Both the position numbers and the translations under genes were made by a program. DNA of 64,000 nucleotides from Bacteroides sp. (GTDB taxonomy: Bacteria > Bacteroidota > Bacteroidia > Bacteroidales > Muribaculaceae): positions 1 through 64,000 of the forward strand of contig JAAVDB010000038.1 of NCBI GenBank assembly GCA_014802015.1. The letters run 5' to 3'. The notes beneath the pieces were generated by a model. It saw nothing but the letters and a program-made list of their open reading frames with translations. It was not told where the DNA came from and ran no database searches. Below, one piece after another: positions 10,067 to 18,747 of the stretch (position 1 is its first letter; each line of letters begins with the position of its first letter).

Positions 10067-10095
10067 CGCAATTAAGTTTCCAAATAGATACAAAA

Positions 10096-10947
10096 GTGTT
10101 AAAAATAGCGATTCAAGCCAAAGGCCGTCTTAACGAACAGTCTATGGCACTTCTCGCCGACGCCGGCATCAGCGCGGCCTCGGGTAACCGTAAACTCATA
10201 TCCAAAGCCAAAGGATTTCCAATGGAGATCCTGTACCTGCGCGATGATGACATACCGCAGGCAGTGGCTATGGGTGTGGCCGACATAGGCATCGTCGGAC
10301 TCAACGAGGTGGCAGAGAAAGGTCAGGCGGTCGACAGAGTTATGGATCTCGGGTTCGGAGCCTGCCGCATATCCATCGCCGTGCCGCGCGAAGTCCCCTA
10401 CACCGACAGCTCCTGGCTCAACGGACGGCGCATAGCCACCTCCTACCCCAACATTCTCGCCGCCTATCTCAAAGAGAACAATCTTGATGCCGAGATACAT
10501 GAGATAGCCGGATCGGTCGAGATCGCCCCGGCCGTCGGTATGGCCGATGCCATATTTGACATCGTCTCTTCAGGCGGCACTCTCATCCAGAACGGTCTGC
10601 GCGAAGTCGAACAGGTGTTCTCGTCCGAAGCCGTACTCATCGCCACCCCGGGTCTGTCCGAGGACAAGTGTGCCGATCTTGACAAACTGATGTTCCGTCT
10701 GAACTCAATACTTGAGAGCCACGACATGAAATATGTGCTGATGAACCTCCCCCGCACTTCGCTTGACGAGGCTATCCGCATACTCCCGGGCATGAAAAGC
10801 CCCACGATACTTCCGCTCACGGACGATGACTGGTGCTCGCTGCATGTAGTCATACCCCAGAGCGAACTATGGGAGAAGATCGAACAGCTCAAGGGGATCG
10901 GTGCGAGCGACATCCTCGTACTCACGCTTGAGAACATCATCCGATAA
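10096..10947 (+). CDS. hisG: ATP phosphoribosyltransferase (long form)
   Basis: A 283-aa enzyme catalysing the first step of histidine synthesis, condensation of ATP and PRPP. The length includes the C-terminal ACT-like domain (about 210-283) of the long hexameric form, which normally gives feedback inhibition by histidine. The N-terminus MLKIAIQAKGRLNEQS and the PRPP-binding stretch around residues 140-165 (EIAPAVGMADAIFDIVSSGG) are typical. The start is GTG, preferred because it gives the family N-terminus. It is the first gene of the his operon, with hisD 12 nt downstream. Confidence 0.96.
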   Translation: MLKIAIQAKGRLNEQSMALLADAGISAASGNRKLISKAKGFPMEILYLRDDDIPQAVAMGVADIGIVGLNEVAEKGQAVDRVMDLGFGACRISIAVPREVPYTDSSWLNGRRIATSYPNILAAYLKENNLDAEIHEIAGSVEIAPAVGMADAIFDIVSSGGTLIQNGLREVEQVFSSEAVLIATPGLSEDKCADLDKLMFRLNSILESHDMKYVLMNLPRTSLDEAIRILPGMKSPTILPLTDDDWCSLHVVIPQSELWEKIEQLKGIGASDILVLTLENIIR

Positions 10948-10959
10948 AACTCACCTGCT

Positions 10960-12243
10960 ATGGACATAATCATAAATCCGCCCCGGTGCGACTGGCAGTC
11001 GCTCACGGAGCGCAATATTCCCGCCGATGACCATCAGGTCACTGACTCGGTGGCACGCATTGTAGCCGACGTAAAGTCAAGGGGCGATGAAGCCCTGCGC
11101 GAATACGCCATGCGGTTTGACCATGCGCAGCTTGACAGCCTCACGGTCAGTGAGGAGGAGATTGCCGAGGCCATATCACGCGTAAAGCCTGAAGTCGCCG
11201 GGGCCATCGAGAGCGCGGCACGTAACATCGAGGCATTCCACCGCGCCCAGCTGCCGCAGACTGTCGAGGTCGAGACCGTCCCGGGTGTGAGATGCATCCA
11301 GCGCGCAGTGCCTATACAGCGCGTCGGCCTGTATATACCCGGCGGACGGGCACCGCTGTTCTCGACAGTGCTCATGCTGGCCATCCCGGCACGGCTGGCC
11401 GGATGCCGCGAGGTGATAATGTGCACACCGGCCTCAGGCTCAGCCCCCATTGCTCCCGAGATTATCTATGCCGCACGCGTGGCGGGTGTCGGGCAGATAT
11501 ATAAGATCGGTGGCGCCCAGGCCATAGCCGCCATGGCGTTCGGCACGGAGTCGATGCCCCGCGTGGACAAAATCTTCGGCCCCGGCAACCGTTTTGTCAC
11601 CAAAGCCAAGCAACTGGTCAGCACATTCACAGCCATCGACATGCCCGCCGGGCCGAGCGAGGTTATGATAATGGCCGACGCATCGGCCCGTCCCGACTTC
11701 GTGGCCGCCGACATGCTGTCGCAGGCCGAACATGGCCCCGACAGTCAGGCCGTAGCTCTGTGTGACGGCGAATCAATGGCCCGCGCCATCGCAACAGAGG
11801 TCGAGCGTCAGGCGGCATTGCTGTCACGTGCCGACTCGGTGGCCGGCTCCCTCTCCCACAGCCGCATCATCGTCCTGCCGTCGCGCGACGAGATGACAGC
11901 CTTTGCCAATCTCTATGCCGCCGAGCACCTCATCATCTCGATGGTTCATCCGTGGGAGATAGCCGATGAGATCACAGCCGCAGGCAGTGTGTTCATCGGC
12001 AATTACTCGCCCGAGAGCGCAGGCGACTATGCCTCAGGCACCAACCATACCCTCCCCACATCAGCATGGGCCCGCTCGATGAGCGGTGTCAATATCGACA
12101 GCTATATGCGCAAGATCACCTATCAGGAACTCACGGCCGACGGACTCGCCTCGCTCGCCCCGGTCATAACGGCTATGGCCGTGGCCGAGGGTCTGGACGC
12201 TCACGCCGCAGCCGTGGCCGTAAGGTTGCGCGAAGATAAATAA
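10960..12243 (+). CDS. hisD: Histidinol dehydrogenase
   Basis: A 427-aa zinc enzyme catalysing the last two steps, L-histidinol to L-histidine with two NAD+. The motif SQAEHGPDSQAV carries the Gln and His zinc ligands. NHTLPTSAWARSMSGVN and GLDAHAAAVAVR carry the remaining conserved histidines. The nucleotide-binding region GPGNRFVTKAKQL is also present. Length is normal. It lies between hisG and the hisC-hisB fusion with 12- and 27-nt gaps, so the genes are clearly cotranscribed. Confidence 0.97.
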   Translation: MDIIINPPRCDWQSLTERNIPADDHQVTDSVARIVADVKSRGDEALREYAMRFDHAQLDSLTVSEEEIAEAISRVKPEVAGAIESAARNIEAFHRAQLPQTVEVETVPGVRCIQRAVPIQRVGLYIPGGRAPLFSTVLMLAIPARLAGCREVIMCTPASGSAPIAPEIIYAARVAGVGQIYKIGGAQAIAAMAFGTESMPRVDKIFGPGNRFVTKAKQLVSTFTAIDMPAGPSEVMIMADASARPDFVAADMLSQAEHGPDSQAVALCDGESMARAIATEVERQAALLSRADSVAGSLSHSRIIVLPSRDEMTAFANLYAAEHLIISMVHPWEIADEITAAGSVFIGNYSPESAGDYASGTNHTLPTSAWARSMSGVNIDSYMRKITYQELTADGLASLAPVITAMAVAEGLDAHAAAVAVRLREDK

Positions 12244-12270
12244 GTAACACCCTCAACACACTGCCTGAAA

Positions 12271-13929
12271 ATGGATCCGCTCAAATACGTCCGACCAAAC
12301 ATTCTTGCCCTCAGCCCGTATTCGACCGCACGCGACGAGTTCAAGGGGGGCGACATCTCTGTATATATCGATGCCAACGAGTCTCCGTTTCACACCGGAT
12401 TCAACCGCTATCCTGACCCGCACCATCAGCCGCTCAAGGAGCGCATCGGTCAGCTCAAAGGTGTGTCGGCCGACACGGTATTCATAGGCGGAGCCGGTAG
12501 CGACGAGGCCATCGACCTCGTCTACCGCATCTTCTGCGAGCCGGGCATCGACAATGTCGTGGCCATGACTCCCACATACGGAGTCTATGCCGTGGCGGCC
12601 GCCATCAATAATGTCGAATATCGTGAGGTAGACCCCGCCGATGACCTGGCCTTTCCTGTCGATAATATTCTTGCAGCCGTCGATGCGCACACCAAAGTGA
12701 TATGGGTATGCACGCCCAACAATCCGACAGGTATCGCGGTCCCTATCTGTGAAATCATACGCCTCGCGGAGAATTTCGACGGTATCGTGGCGGTCGACGA
12801 GGCTTATATCGACTTCTCGTCAGGCGAATCGGCTCTGTCACTTATCTCCACGCACCCCAACATAATCGTCCTCCAGACATTTTCCAAAGCCTGGGGACTC
12901 GCTAATCTGCGTGTCGGCATGGCTTTCTCCGACCCGCGTATCGCGGCACTGTTCGCCAAGATAAAATATCCTTACAATCTCAACGGGCCGACACAGCGTG
13001 AGATCATGCGACAACTCGACCGCCGTGATGTAAGCCGTCAGGTCGGCATCATAATCGCCGAGCGCGAACGTGTGGCCCGTGCGCTGTCAGAGTATCCGTG
13101 TGTGGAGCGCATCATCCCGTCCGATGCCAACTTCCTGCTGGTCAAGGTCGATGATGCCGACAGGCTATATGACCGACTGGTGAGTGAAGGTGTGCTCGTG
13201 CGCAACCGCACACGCATAGCTCATTGCGCCGATATGCTCCGCATCACGATCGGTACCCCGATGGAAAATGACCGTATGCTCTCGGCCATCGCGCAATACT
13301 GCCGGCACGATATTAACATCGCTCGGCCCGAACATACCGATCAGGCAACGCGTACAGCCCTGATCAGACGCCACACCCGTGAGACCGACATAGAGATAAG
13401 CGTGGATCTTGACGGAGATCCGGCAATGTCGGTCATCGACACAGGTCTGGAGTTTTTCAACCACATGCTCTCACAGCTGCCTCATCACGGAGGCTTCGCA
13501 CTCGACATCATCTGTCGCGGCGACCTCGAAGTGGACGAGCATCACACCATGGAGGATGTGGCCATAGCCCTCGGCGATGCCTTGCGCACCGCTCTCGGCG
13601 ACAAACGCGGCATCGAACGCTACGGATTCGTCCTGCCGATGGACGAGAGTGAGGCGATGGTGCTGATAGACCTGGGGGGACGCATAGACTTCAGATGGGA
13701 TGTCACACTTGACCGCGAGTATGTCGGTGACACACCTACCGAGATGTATCCGCACTTCTTTCAGTCGCTCGCATCAGCTCTACGTGCCAATCTCCACATC
13801 TCGGCCAAGGGTGATAACTGCCATCACATCATCGAGGGCATATTCAAGGCTACGGCCAGGGCACTCCGGGCAGCCGTAAACCGCAATCCGTTTACTGACG
13901 CACTCCCCTCATCCAAGGGCATATTATGA
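12271..13929 (+). CDS. hisC-hisB: Histidinol-phosphate aminotransferase fused to imidazoleglycerol-phosphate dehydratase
   Basis: A single 552-aa frame encodes two enzymes. Residues 1-347 are a class I/II PLP aminotransferase of HisC type, with the substrate/PLP segment TPNNPTG at 148-154 and the PLP lysine K206 in TFSKAWGLANLRVG. Residues about 360-552 are a full IGPD (HisB C-domain), with RHTRETDIEI, metal-binding DEHHTMED at 422-429 and a second cluster HHIIEGIFKA at 518-527. No stop or frameshift separates them. Most Bacteroidota HisB proteins instead join IGPD to an N-terminal HAD histidinol-phosphatase, which is absent here. The fusion would carry out two non-consecutive steps, on either side of the missing phosphatase and transaminase order. 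Domain calls are strong; coupling of activities is inferred. Confidence 0.93.
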   Translation: MDPLKYVRPNILALSPYSTARDEFKGGDISVYIDANESPFHTGFNRYPDPHHQPLKERIGQLKGVSADTVFIGGAGSDEAIDLVYRIFCEPGIDNVVAMTPTYGVYAVAAAINNVEYREVDPADDLAFPVDNILAAVDAHTKVIWVCTPNNPTGIAVPICEIIRLAENFDGIVAVDEAYIDFSSGESALSLISTHPNIIVLQTFSKAWGLANLRVGMAFSDPRIAALFAKIKYPYNLNGPTQREIMRQLDRRDVSRQVGIIIAERERVARALSEYPCVERIIPSDANFLLVKVDDADRLYDRLVSEGVLVRNRTRIAHCADMLRITIGTPMENDRMLSAIAQYCRHDINIARPEHTDQATRTALIRRHTRETDIEISVDLDGDPAMSVIDTGLEFFNHMLSQLPHHGGFALDIICRGDLEVDEHHTMEDVAIALGDALRTALGDKRGIERYGFVLPMDESEAMVLIDLGGRIDFRWDVTLDREYVGDTPTEMYPHFFQSLASALRANLHISAKGDNCHHIIEGIFKATARALRAAVNRNPFTDALPSSKGIL

Positions 13930-13945
13930 TTCAAAACTGCATCCT

Positions 13946-14539
13946 ATGATAGCAATTATCGACTACGCTACCGGCAATCTGCGCTCGGTGGGAAACGCAC
14001 TCGGCCGTCTCGGTGCCGAATGGATTCTCACATCCGAACCTGATGTCATAAACCGTGCCGACCACATCATCCTGCCCGGCGTAGGGCATTGCGGCGAGGC
14101 ACTCGCACGTCTGCGCGAACGGCATCTCGACACCGTGATACGCGATCTGCGACATCCCGTGCTCGGGATATGCGTGGGTATGCAGATGATGTGCCGCGAC
14201 ACGGCCGAAGGTGACGCGCAGGGACTCGGCATATTCGACGCACATGTACGCCGCTTCGTCGCGGGGCCGGATGACAAAGTGCCCCACATGGGGTGGAACT
14301 CGATACACAATCTCGAAAAGGGGTTGTTCAAAGGTATCACACCCGGCTCGCACGTCTATTACGTACACTCTTACTACGCACATCTCTGTCCCGACACGAT
14401 CGCGACGACACGGTTCGGAGCGGAGGGCATGATGTTCAGCGCCGCACTCAAATATGAAAACTTTTACGGCACGCAGTTTCACCCCGAGAAAAGCGGTGAG
14501 ACCGGCGAGAGGATACTCCGCAACTTCCTGTCACTGTAA
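13946..14539 (+). CDS. hisH: Imidazole glycerol phosphate synthase glutaminase subunit
   Basis: A 197-aa class I glutamine amidotransferase that supplies ammonia to HisF. The nucleophile is C76 in LGICVGMQMM, and the His-Glu pair is in FHPEKSGETG near the C-terminus. The oxyanion-strand motif LPGVGHCGEA is present. It lies 16 nt after the hisCB fusion and 44 nt before hisA, in the his operon. Length and motifs are normal. Confidence 0.96.
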   Translation: MIAIIDYATGNLRSVGNALGRLGAEWILTSEPDVINRADHIILPGVGHCGEALARLRERHLDTVIRDLRHPVLGICVGMQMMCRDTAEGDAQGLGIFDAHVRRFVAGPDDKVPHMGWNSIHNLEKGLFKGITPGSHVYYVHSYYAHLCPDTIATTRFGAEGMMFSAALKYENFYGTQFHPEKSGETGERILRNFLSL

Positions 14540-14583
14540 GAGCCTCTTCCCCCCAATATTTCACAATCCATACGTTACACACT

Positions 14584-15321
14584 ATGATTATTCCTGCTAT
14601 AGATATTATCGAGGGCAAATGTGTCCGTCTCACCAAAGGTGACTACTCCACCCGGACCACTTACGATGCATCACCTGTCGACATGGTGCGCCGTATGGTC
14701 GACTCGGGCATGACACGCATACACGCCGTCGACCTCACAGGTGCGCGTCAGGGCAGCCCCGATGCGTTCAACACACTTGAGAAAATGGCATCGGTCAACG
14801 GTGCGCGGATCGAATGGGGCGGCGGCCTGAAGTCGGACGATGATCTGCGCGATCTGTTCAACGCCGGAGCCTCATGGGCCGTAATAGGGAGCGTGGCCGC
14901 ACGCCAGCCTCTGATGTTCAACCACTGGCTGTGTGAATACGGACCCGACATAATGATACTCGGAGCAGACATCCGTGAGGGGAAAGTGGCCGTGAGCGGA
15001 TGGACGACCGAGGAGGAGGTTACAGCCGATGAACTGATAAACCGTTTCCGCCCGCTCGGACTTAATCAGGTAATTGTCACCGACATCGCACGCGACGGCA
15101 TGCTGGAGGGTCCGAATTACGACCTGTACACGACACTCAGGGACACACATCCCCACGTGACATTCACCGTGTCGGGCGGCATATCATCAATAGCTGACAT
15201 AGAACGTGCCTACGATCTCGGACTGCCTCGCATTATAGTCGGCAAGGCTCTGTACGAAGGGCATGTGACCATGCGTGAACTGGAGTTGGAAAACGAGAGA
15301 CAAAACAATACCGCATGCTGA
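14584..15321 (+). CDS. hisA: ProFAR isomerase
   Basis: A 245-aa TIM-barrel isomerase converting ProFAR to PRFAR. It begins MIIPAIDIIEGKCVRLTKGD, with the catalytic Asp in PAIDI. The second catalytic Asp lies in VTDIARDGMLEG. Phosphate-binding glycine motifs (WGGGLKS, VSGGISS, VGKALYEG) are in order. It overlaps hisF by 7 nt, which suggests translational coupling. Confidence 0.96.
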   Translation: MIIPAIDIIEGKCVRLTKGDYSTRTTYDASPVDMVRRMVDSGMTRIHAVDLTGARQGSPDAFNTLEKMASVNGARIEWGGGLKSDDDLRDLFNAGASWAVIGSVAARQPLMFNHWLCEYGPDIMILGADIREGKVAVSGWTTEEEVTADELINRFRPLGLNQVIVTDIARDGMLEGPNYDLYTTLRDTHPHVTFTVSGGISSIADIERAYDLGLPRIIVGKALYEGHVTMRELELENERQNNTAC

Positions 15322-16079
15322 CCAAACGTATAATCCCATGCCTCGACGTCAGGAACGGACGTACGGTCAAGGGCATCAATTTCGAGGGGCTTGCCGATGT
15401 CGGTGACCCTGTGGAGCTGGGTGAACGCTATGCCCGCGAGGGGGCTGACGAGCTTGTGTATCTTGACATATCCGCCTCACGCGAAGGGCGCGCCACCCTC
15501 ACACGGCTGGTCAGCAGAATCGCCGACCGGGTAAATATACCCTTCACCGTGGGCGGAGGCATCACGTCAGTCGAAGATGCGGCCGCACTGCTCGATGCCG
15601 GTGCTGACAAGATCACGGTCAACAGCGCCGCCGTGCGTGATCCACAGCTGATAAGTGACATCGCCGAGCGTTACGGCAGCCAGTTTATCGTCGTGGCGAT
15701 CGATGCACGCAGCGATTCAGCCAACGGGGAGTGGCATGTCACGACTCACGGCGGAAGCCGCATGACCGACCGCCTGCTCTTGCCCTGGGCATACGAGGCA
15801 CAGGAACGCGGTGCGGGCGAGATACTATTCACCTCGATGGATCACGACGGCACGCGTTCAGGCTATCCGTGCGGACTGTACCGTCAGCTCACATCGTCAC
15901 TGACGATTCCTGTCATAGCGTCGGGAGGAGCGGGCTCGCCCGGGGACATCGCCGAGGTGCTCACCGCAGGCGGAGCGGATGCCGCCCTGGCCGCCAGCAT
16001 CTTTCATTACGGCGACATATCCATCCGTGATCTCAAGAACATACTCGCCACCCGTAACATTCCCGTAAGACTCTTCTGA
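15315..16079 (+). CDS. hisF: Imidazole glycerol phosphate synthase cyclase subunit
   Basis: A 254-aa TIM-barrel cyclase that uses ammonia from HisH to make IGP and AICAR. Catalytic D11 is in [10 protein letters not shown] and D130 in VVAIDAR. The start overlaps the end of hisA. hisIE begins 1 nt after the stop. The gene is complete and typical. Confidence 0.97.
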   Translation: MLTKRIIPCLDVRNGRTVKGINFEGLADVGDPVELGERYAREGADELVYLDISASREGRATLTRLVSRIADRVNIPFTVGGGITSVEDAAALLDAGADKITVNSAAVRDPQLISDIAERYGSQFIVVAIDARSDSANGEWHVTTHGGSRMTDRLLLPWAYEAQERGAGEILFTSMDHDGTRSGYPCGLYRQLTSSLTIPVIASGGAGSPGDIAEVLTAGGADAALAASIFHYGDISIRDLKNILATRNIPVRLF

Positions 16080-16080
16080 T

Positions 16081-16680
16081 ATGACATTTTCAGACTTCAA
16101 TCTCGATAAATGCGCCGACGGGCTGCTGCCCGTCATCGTGCAGGATGCCGACACCCTGCGCGTGCTCATGCTCGGCTACATGAACCGTGAAGCATTTGAC
16201 AAGACACTCCGGCTCGGCCTCGTGACATTCTATTCGCGCACCCGACAGACTCTCTGGACAAAGGGTGAGACCTCGGGCCATCATCTCAAAGTAGTGGATA
16301 TGTATCCTGACTGCGACATGGACACATTGCTCATCACCGTGCATCCTGTCGGGCCGACCTGCCACCGCGGCACGACAGCATGTTTCGACACTCCGGCCGA
16401 GACAGGATTCGTACGTTCGCTCTCGGCACTTATCGCCACGCGCCACGCGCAGATGCCCGAGGACTCGTACACGACACGGCTCTTTATCAAAGGGGTCAAA
16501 AAAATCGCGCAGAAGGTGGGCGAAGAAGCCATCGAGGCCGGCATAGAGGCTGTAGACGGGAACCGCGACAGGTTTATTTATGAAGCCGGCGATCTGATGT
16601 ATCACTACCTTGTGCTGCTCGAACAGATGGGTGTGACCGTTGCCGACATCGAGCGCGAACTGCTCAAGCGCCACTCGTAG
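16081..16680 (+). CDS. hisIE: Bifunctional phosphoribosyl-AMP cyclohydrolase / phosphoribosyl-ATP pyrophosphatase
   Basis: A 199-aa fused HisI-HisE enzyme for steps 2 and 3 of the pathway. The N-terminal PRA-CH domain (about 1-105) carries WTKGETSGH, the DCDMDTLL metal region and the zinc cysteine in GPTCHRGTTACF. The C-terminal PRA-PH domain (about 115-199) carries KKIAQKVGEEAIEAGIEA and YEAGDLMYH. It is the last gene of the operon and is followed by a strong bidirectional terminator. Confidence 0.96.
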   Translation: MTFSDFNLDKCADGLLPVIVQDADTLRVLMLGYMNREAFDKTLRLGLVTFYSRTRQTLWTKGETSGHHLKVVDMYPDCDMDTLLITVHPVGPTCHRGTTACFDTPAETGFVRSLSALIATRHAQMPEDSYTTRLFIKGVKKIAQKVGEEAIEAGIEAVDGNRDRFIYEAGDLMYHYLVLLEQMGVTVADIERELLKRHS

Positions 16681-16703
16681 CGAGCAATCGAAGGATATAA
16701 AAA

Positions 16704-16743
16704 AGTCAGGACATACCACAGAGTGATGCGGTATGTCCTGACT
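16704..16743. terminator. Bidirectional terminator between hisIE and ferritin
   Basis: A perfect 14-bp stem AGTCAGGACATACC / GGTATGTCCTGACT with a 12-nt loop, flanked by A-runs on the left and TTATACTT on the right. It can serve both convergent genes. Confidence 0.85.
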
Positions 16744-16767
16744 TATACTTGTATGTAGCCTTACAGA

Positions 16768-17289
16768 TTACTCGGCGGTTGCGAGGGGTGAGGGGACGGT
16801 GTAGGTGCGGGCGGCGAGCTCGGTGTTGAGCATGTAGAGGCCCATACCGTTGTCACCGATGAGACGGAGCTTGTCAATGAGCACACGGCAGTTATCCTCC
16901 TCTTCGACCTGCTCGGTCACAAACCATGCGAGGCGGTCGCGGGTGGCGTAGTCGTTCTCCTCTGTGGCAAGTGCGTAGAGTCCGTTGATGAGCGAGGTCA
17001 CCTTCTGCTCATGCTCAAGAGTAGCCTTGAAGGCATCCATCGGCGACTCCCAGCTCGTAGGAACTGCATCGATAGCCTTGAGTATCACACGGCCACCGCG
17101 CTGGTTGATATAGTTCATAAATATGGTAGCATGGTCCTGCTCTTCCTTGAACTGGATTTTGAACCAGTTGGCAAAGCCGGGAAGGCCTTCAGCCTCGAAG
17201 TGCTGGGCCATCGAGAGATAGAGATATGCACTGAATAACTCGGCATTAATCTGCTCGTTGAGAGCATCCTGAATTTTTTGATTCAACAT
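16768..17289 (-). CDS. ftnA: Bacterial ferritin (FtnA type)
   Basis: A 173-aa non-haem ferritin that oxidises and stores iron in a 24-subunit shell. Ferroxidase ligands E17, E50 and H53 sit in the expected places, with further glutamates in TLEHEQ and TEQVEEE. The C-terminal tail (about 160-173) is short and flexible. It is monocistronic, with a -7 box TAATTTTG at 17331-17338 on the minus strand. It converges on the his operon across a shared terminator. Confidence 0.94.
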   Translation of the reverse strand: MLNQKIQDALNEQINAELFSAYLYLSMAQHFEAEGLPGFANWFKIQFKEEQDHATIFMNYINQRGGRVILKAIDAVPTSWESPMDAFKATLEHEQKVTSLINGLYALATEENDYATRDRLAWFVTEQVEEEDNCRVLIDKLRLIGDNGMGLYMLNTELAARTYTVPSPLATAE

Positions 17290-17330
17290 GATTAGTCTTA
17301 TTTTAATAAGATGGATGACTGTTAGTGTTG

Positions 17331-17338
17331 CAAAATTA
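17331..17338 (-). promoter_or_regulatory. -7 box of the ferritin gene
   Basis: TAATTTTG, followed by C, on the minus strand 41 nt upstream of the ATG. Confidence 0.5.
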
Positions 17339-17444
17339 ACATATTTCCATGTAAATGGATTTCAATATGCAAGGAAAAGAGCGAAAATCAGCCAATTTAA
17401 CCTAAGTTAACAATCTGAGCGACTGCGCTTAAATTCTGCAAATA

Positions 17445-17476
17445 TTTGGGTGGTATGCCAATTATGTCTATCTTTG
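17445..17476 (+). promoter_or_regulatory. Promoter of the WecA-like/hflX/deacetylase/queG operon
   Basis: TTTG at 17445-17448, a 20-nt spacer and TATCTTTG at 17469-17476. It is a near-ideal Bacteroidota promoter and the only good one upstream of the four-gene rightward run. Confidence 0.7.
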
Positions 17477-17553
17477 TAAAAAAATTCATCACGGCGATAC
17501 AGAAGCGACACATTGCTTTCCTGAGTTATTAATGACTGACATCCTCCGGTGTC

Positions 17554-18717
17554 ATGCGTCGATACCTCGAAGCCACAACAACTGTCATCATGTCTTTTTG
17601 GGTCCTAAACACCATCACAGTATTTGCGTTATGCATGCTGCTATCAGGAATACTAATCCCTCAGATTCTGCTTATAGCGTATCGTCGTAAGCTGTTTGAC
17701 GAGGTAGACGAGCGCAAGGTACACAAAGGTCTTATCCCCCGTCTCGGAGGCTTTGCTTTCGTTCCCGTCATAATGCTGTCGATCGCGCTGACCCTTGCGG
17801 GCAACACGCTGATCGGCGATTATCAGTTTCAGGATGAGTTCGGTCAATGGGGATTATTGTTGACAGTGCTGTTCTGCAGCGTGCAATTGCTCTATCTTAT
17901 CGGCATAGCGGATGACCTGATCGGCATCAAGTACAGGGCTAAATTTGTGGTCCAGCTGATATGTGCCGTCATGCTCATCTCGGCGGGATGCTGGTTTACA
18001 ACGTTAGCGGGCATCCTGGGCATCGAGGAGGTTACACCCTGGTTCGGCATGCCGTTTACAGTCGTCGTAATCGTGTTTGTGGTCAATTCGATCAACCTTA
18101 TCGACGGTATCGACGGACTTGCCTCGGGACTAAGTTCGATCGCCGCAGCCATTTATGGCGTGTCGTTCCTGCTGCTGGGTCAGTATGCGTTCGCTATACT
18201 TGCATTCGCCATGCTGGGAGTGCTCTTCCCGTTCTTCTATTACAATGTGTTCGGTGATCCGTCCAAGCACTCCAAAATCTTCATGGGCGACACAGGTTCG
18301 CTCACCATCGGCCTGCTGCTGAGTGTGCTCGGCATCAAACTGTTCACACATCCCACTGACGCGGTGCTCGACTTCCAGCCTTGTGTGCTGGCATTCTCAC
18401 CGCTGATCATACCGAGTTTCGATGTAGTACGCGTATACATCGTGCGCATCCGCAACCATCAGTCGCCTTTCCTCCCCGACAAGAATCATATCCATCACAA
18501 ATTCCTGGCGGCCGGCATGTCACCGCGCCCTGCCATGGTGTCAATCATCTCCATATCCACTATATATACACTCCTCAATCTTGGCCTGAGCAGGTTCATG
18601 AATGTCAACCTTATAGTGGTGATGGACGTTGTACTATGGATATTGTTTCATATTTGGCTCAACCGACGCATCAAGAGAATCAAGAATGCCAACGACATTG
18701 CTCATACTCAGGGCTGA
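17554..18717 (+). CDS. MraY/WecA-family undecaprenyl-phosphate glycosyl-1-phosphate transferase
   Basis: A 387-aa polytopic membrane enzyme with about ten or eleven hydrophobic segments, moving a sugar-1-phosphate (commonly GlcNAc-1-P) onto undecaprenyl phosphate to start a surface polysaccharide. Family motifs are GIADDLIGIKYRAKF, NLIDGIDGLASG, the KIFMGDTGSL aspartate motif, and the histidine-rich loop DKNHIHHKFL, all in order. The ATG at 17590 (MSFWVLN) is an equally possible start, giving 375 aa. It is followed 30 nt later by hflX. The sugar specificity is inferred from similarity to WecA rather than MraY. Confidence 0.88.
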   Translation: MRRYLEATTTVIMSFWVLNTITVFALCMLLSGILIPQILLIAYRRKLFDEVDERKVHKGLIPRLGGFAFVPVIMLSIALTLAGNTLIGDYQFQDEFGQWGLLLTVLFCSVQLLYLIGIADDLIGIKYRAKFVVQLICAVMLISAGCWFTTLAGILGIEEVTPWFGMPFTVVVIVFVVNSINLIDGIDGLASGLSSIAAAIYGVSFLLLGQYAFAILAFAMLGVLFPFFYYNVFGDPSKHSKIFMGDTGSLTIGLLLSVLGIKLFTHPTDAVLDFQPCVLAFSPLIIPSFDVVRVYIVRIRNHQSPFLPDKNHIHHKFLAAGMSPRPAMVSIISISTIYTLLNLGLSRFMNVNLIVVMDVVLWILFHIWLNRRIKRIKNANDIAHTQG

Positions 18718-18747
18718 TGAGTCGGAGCCGCACACGATAACTATTCT

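Noticed and set aside
9924-10095. Histidine attenuator/leader peptide upstream of hisG
   Set aside because: No run of His codons and no alternative hairpins; only a -7 box is visible.
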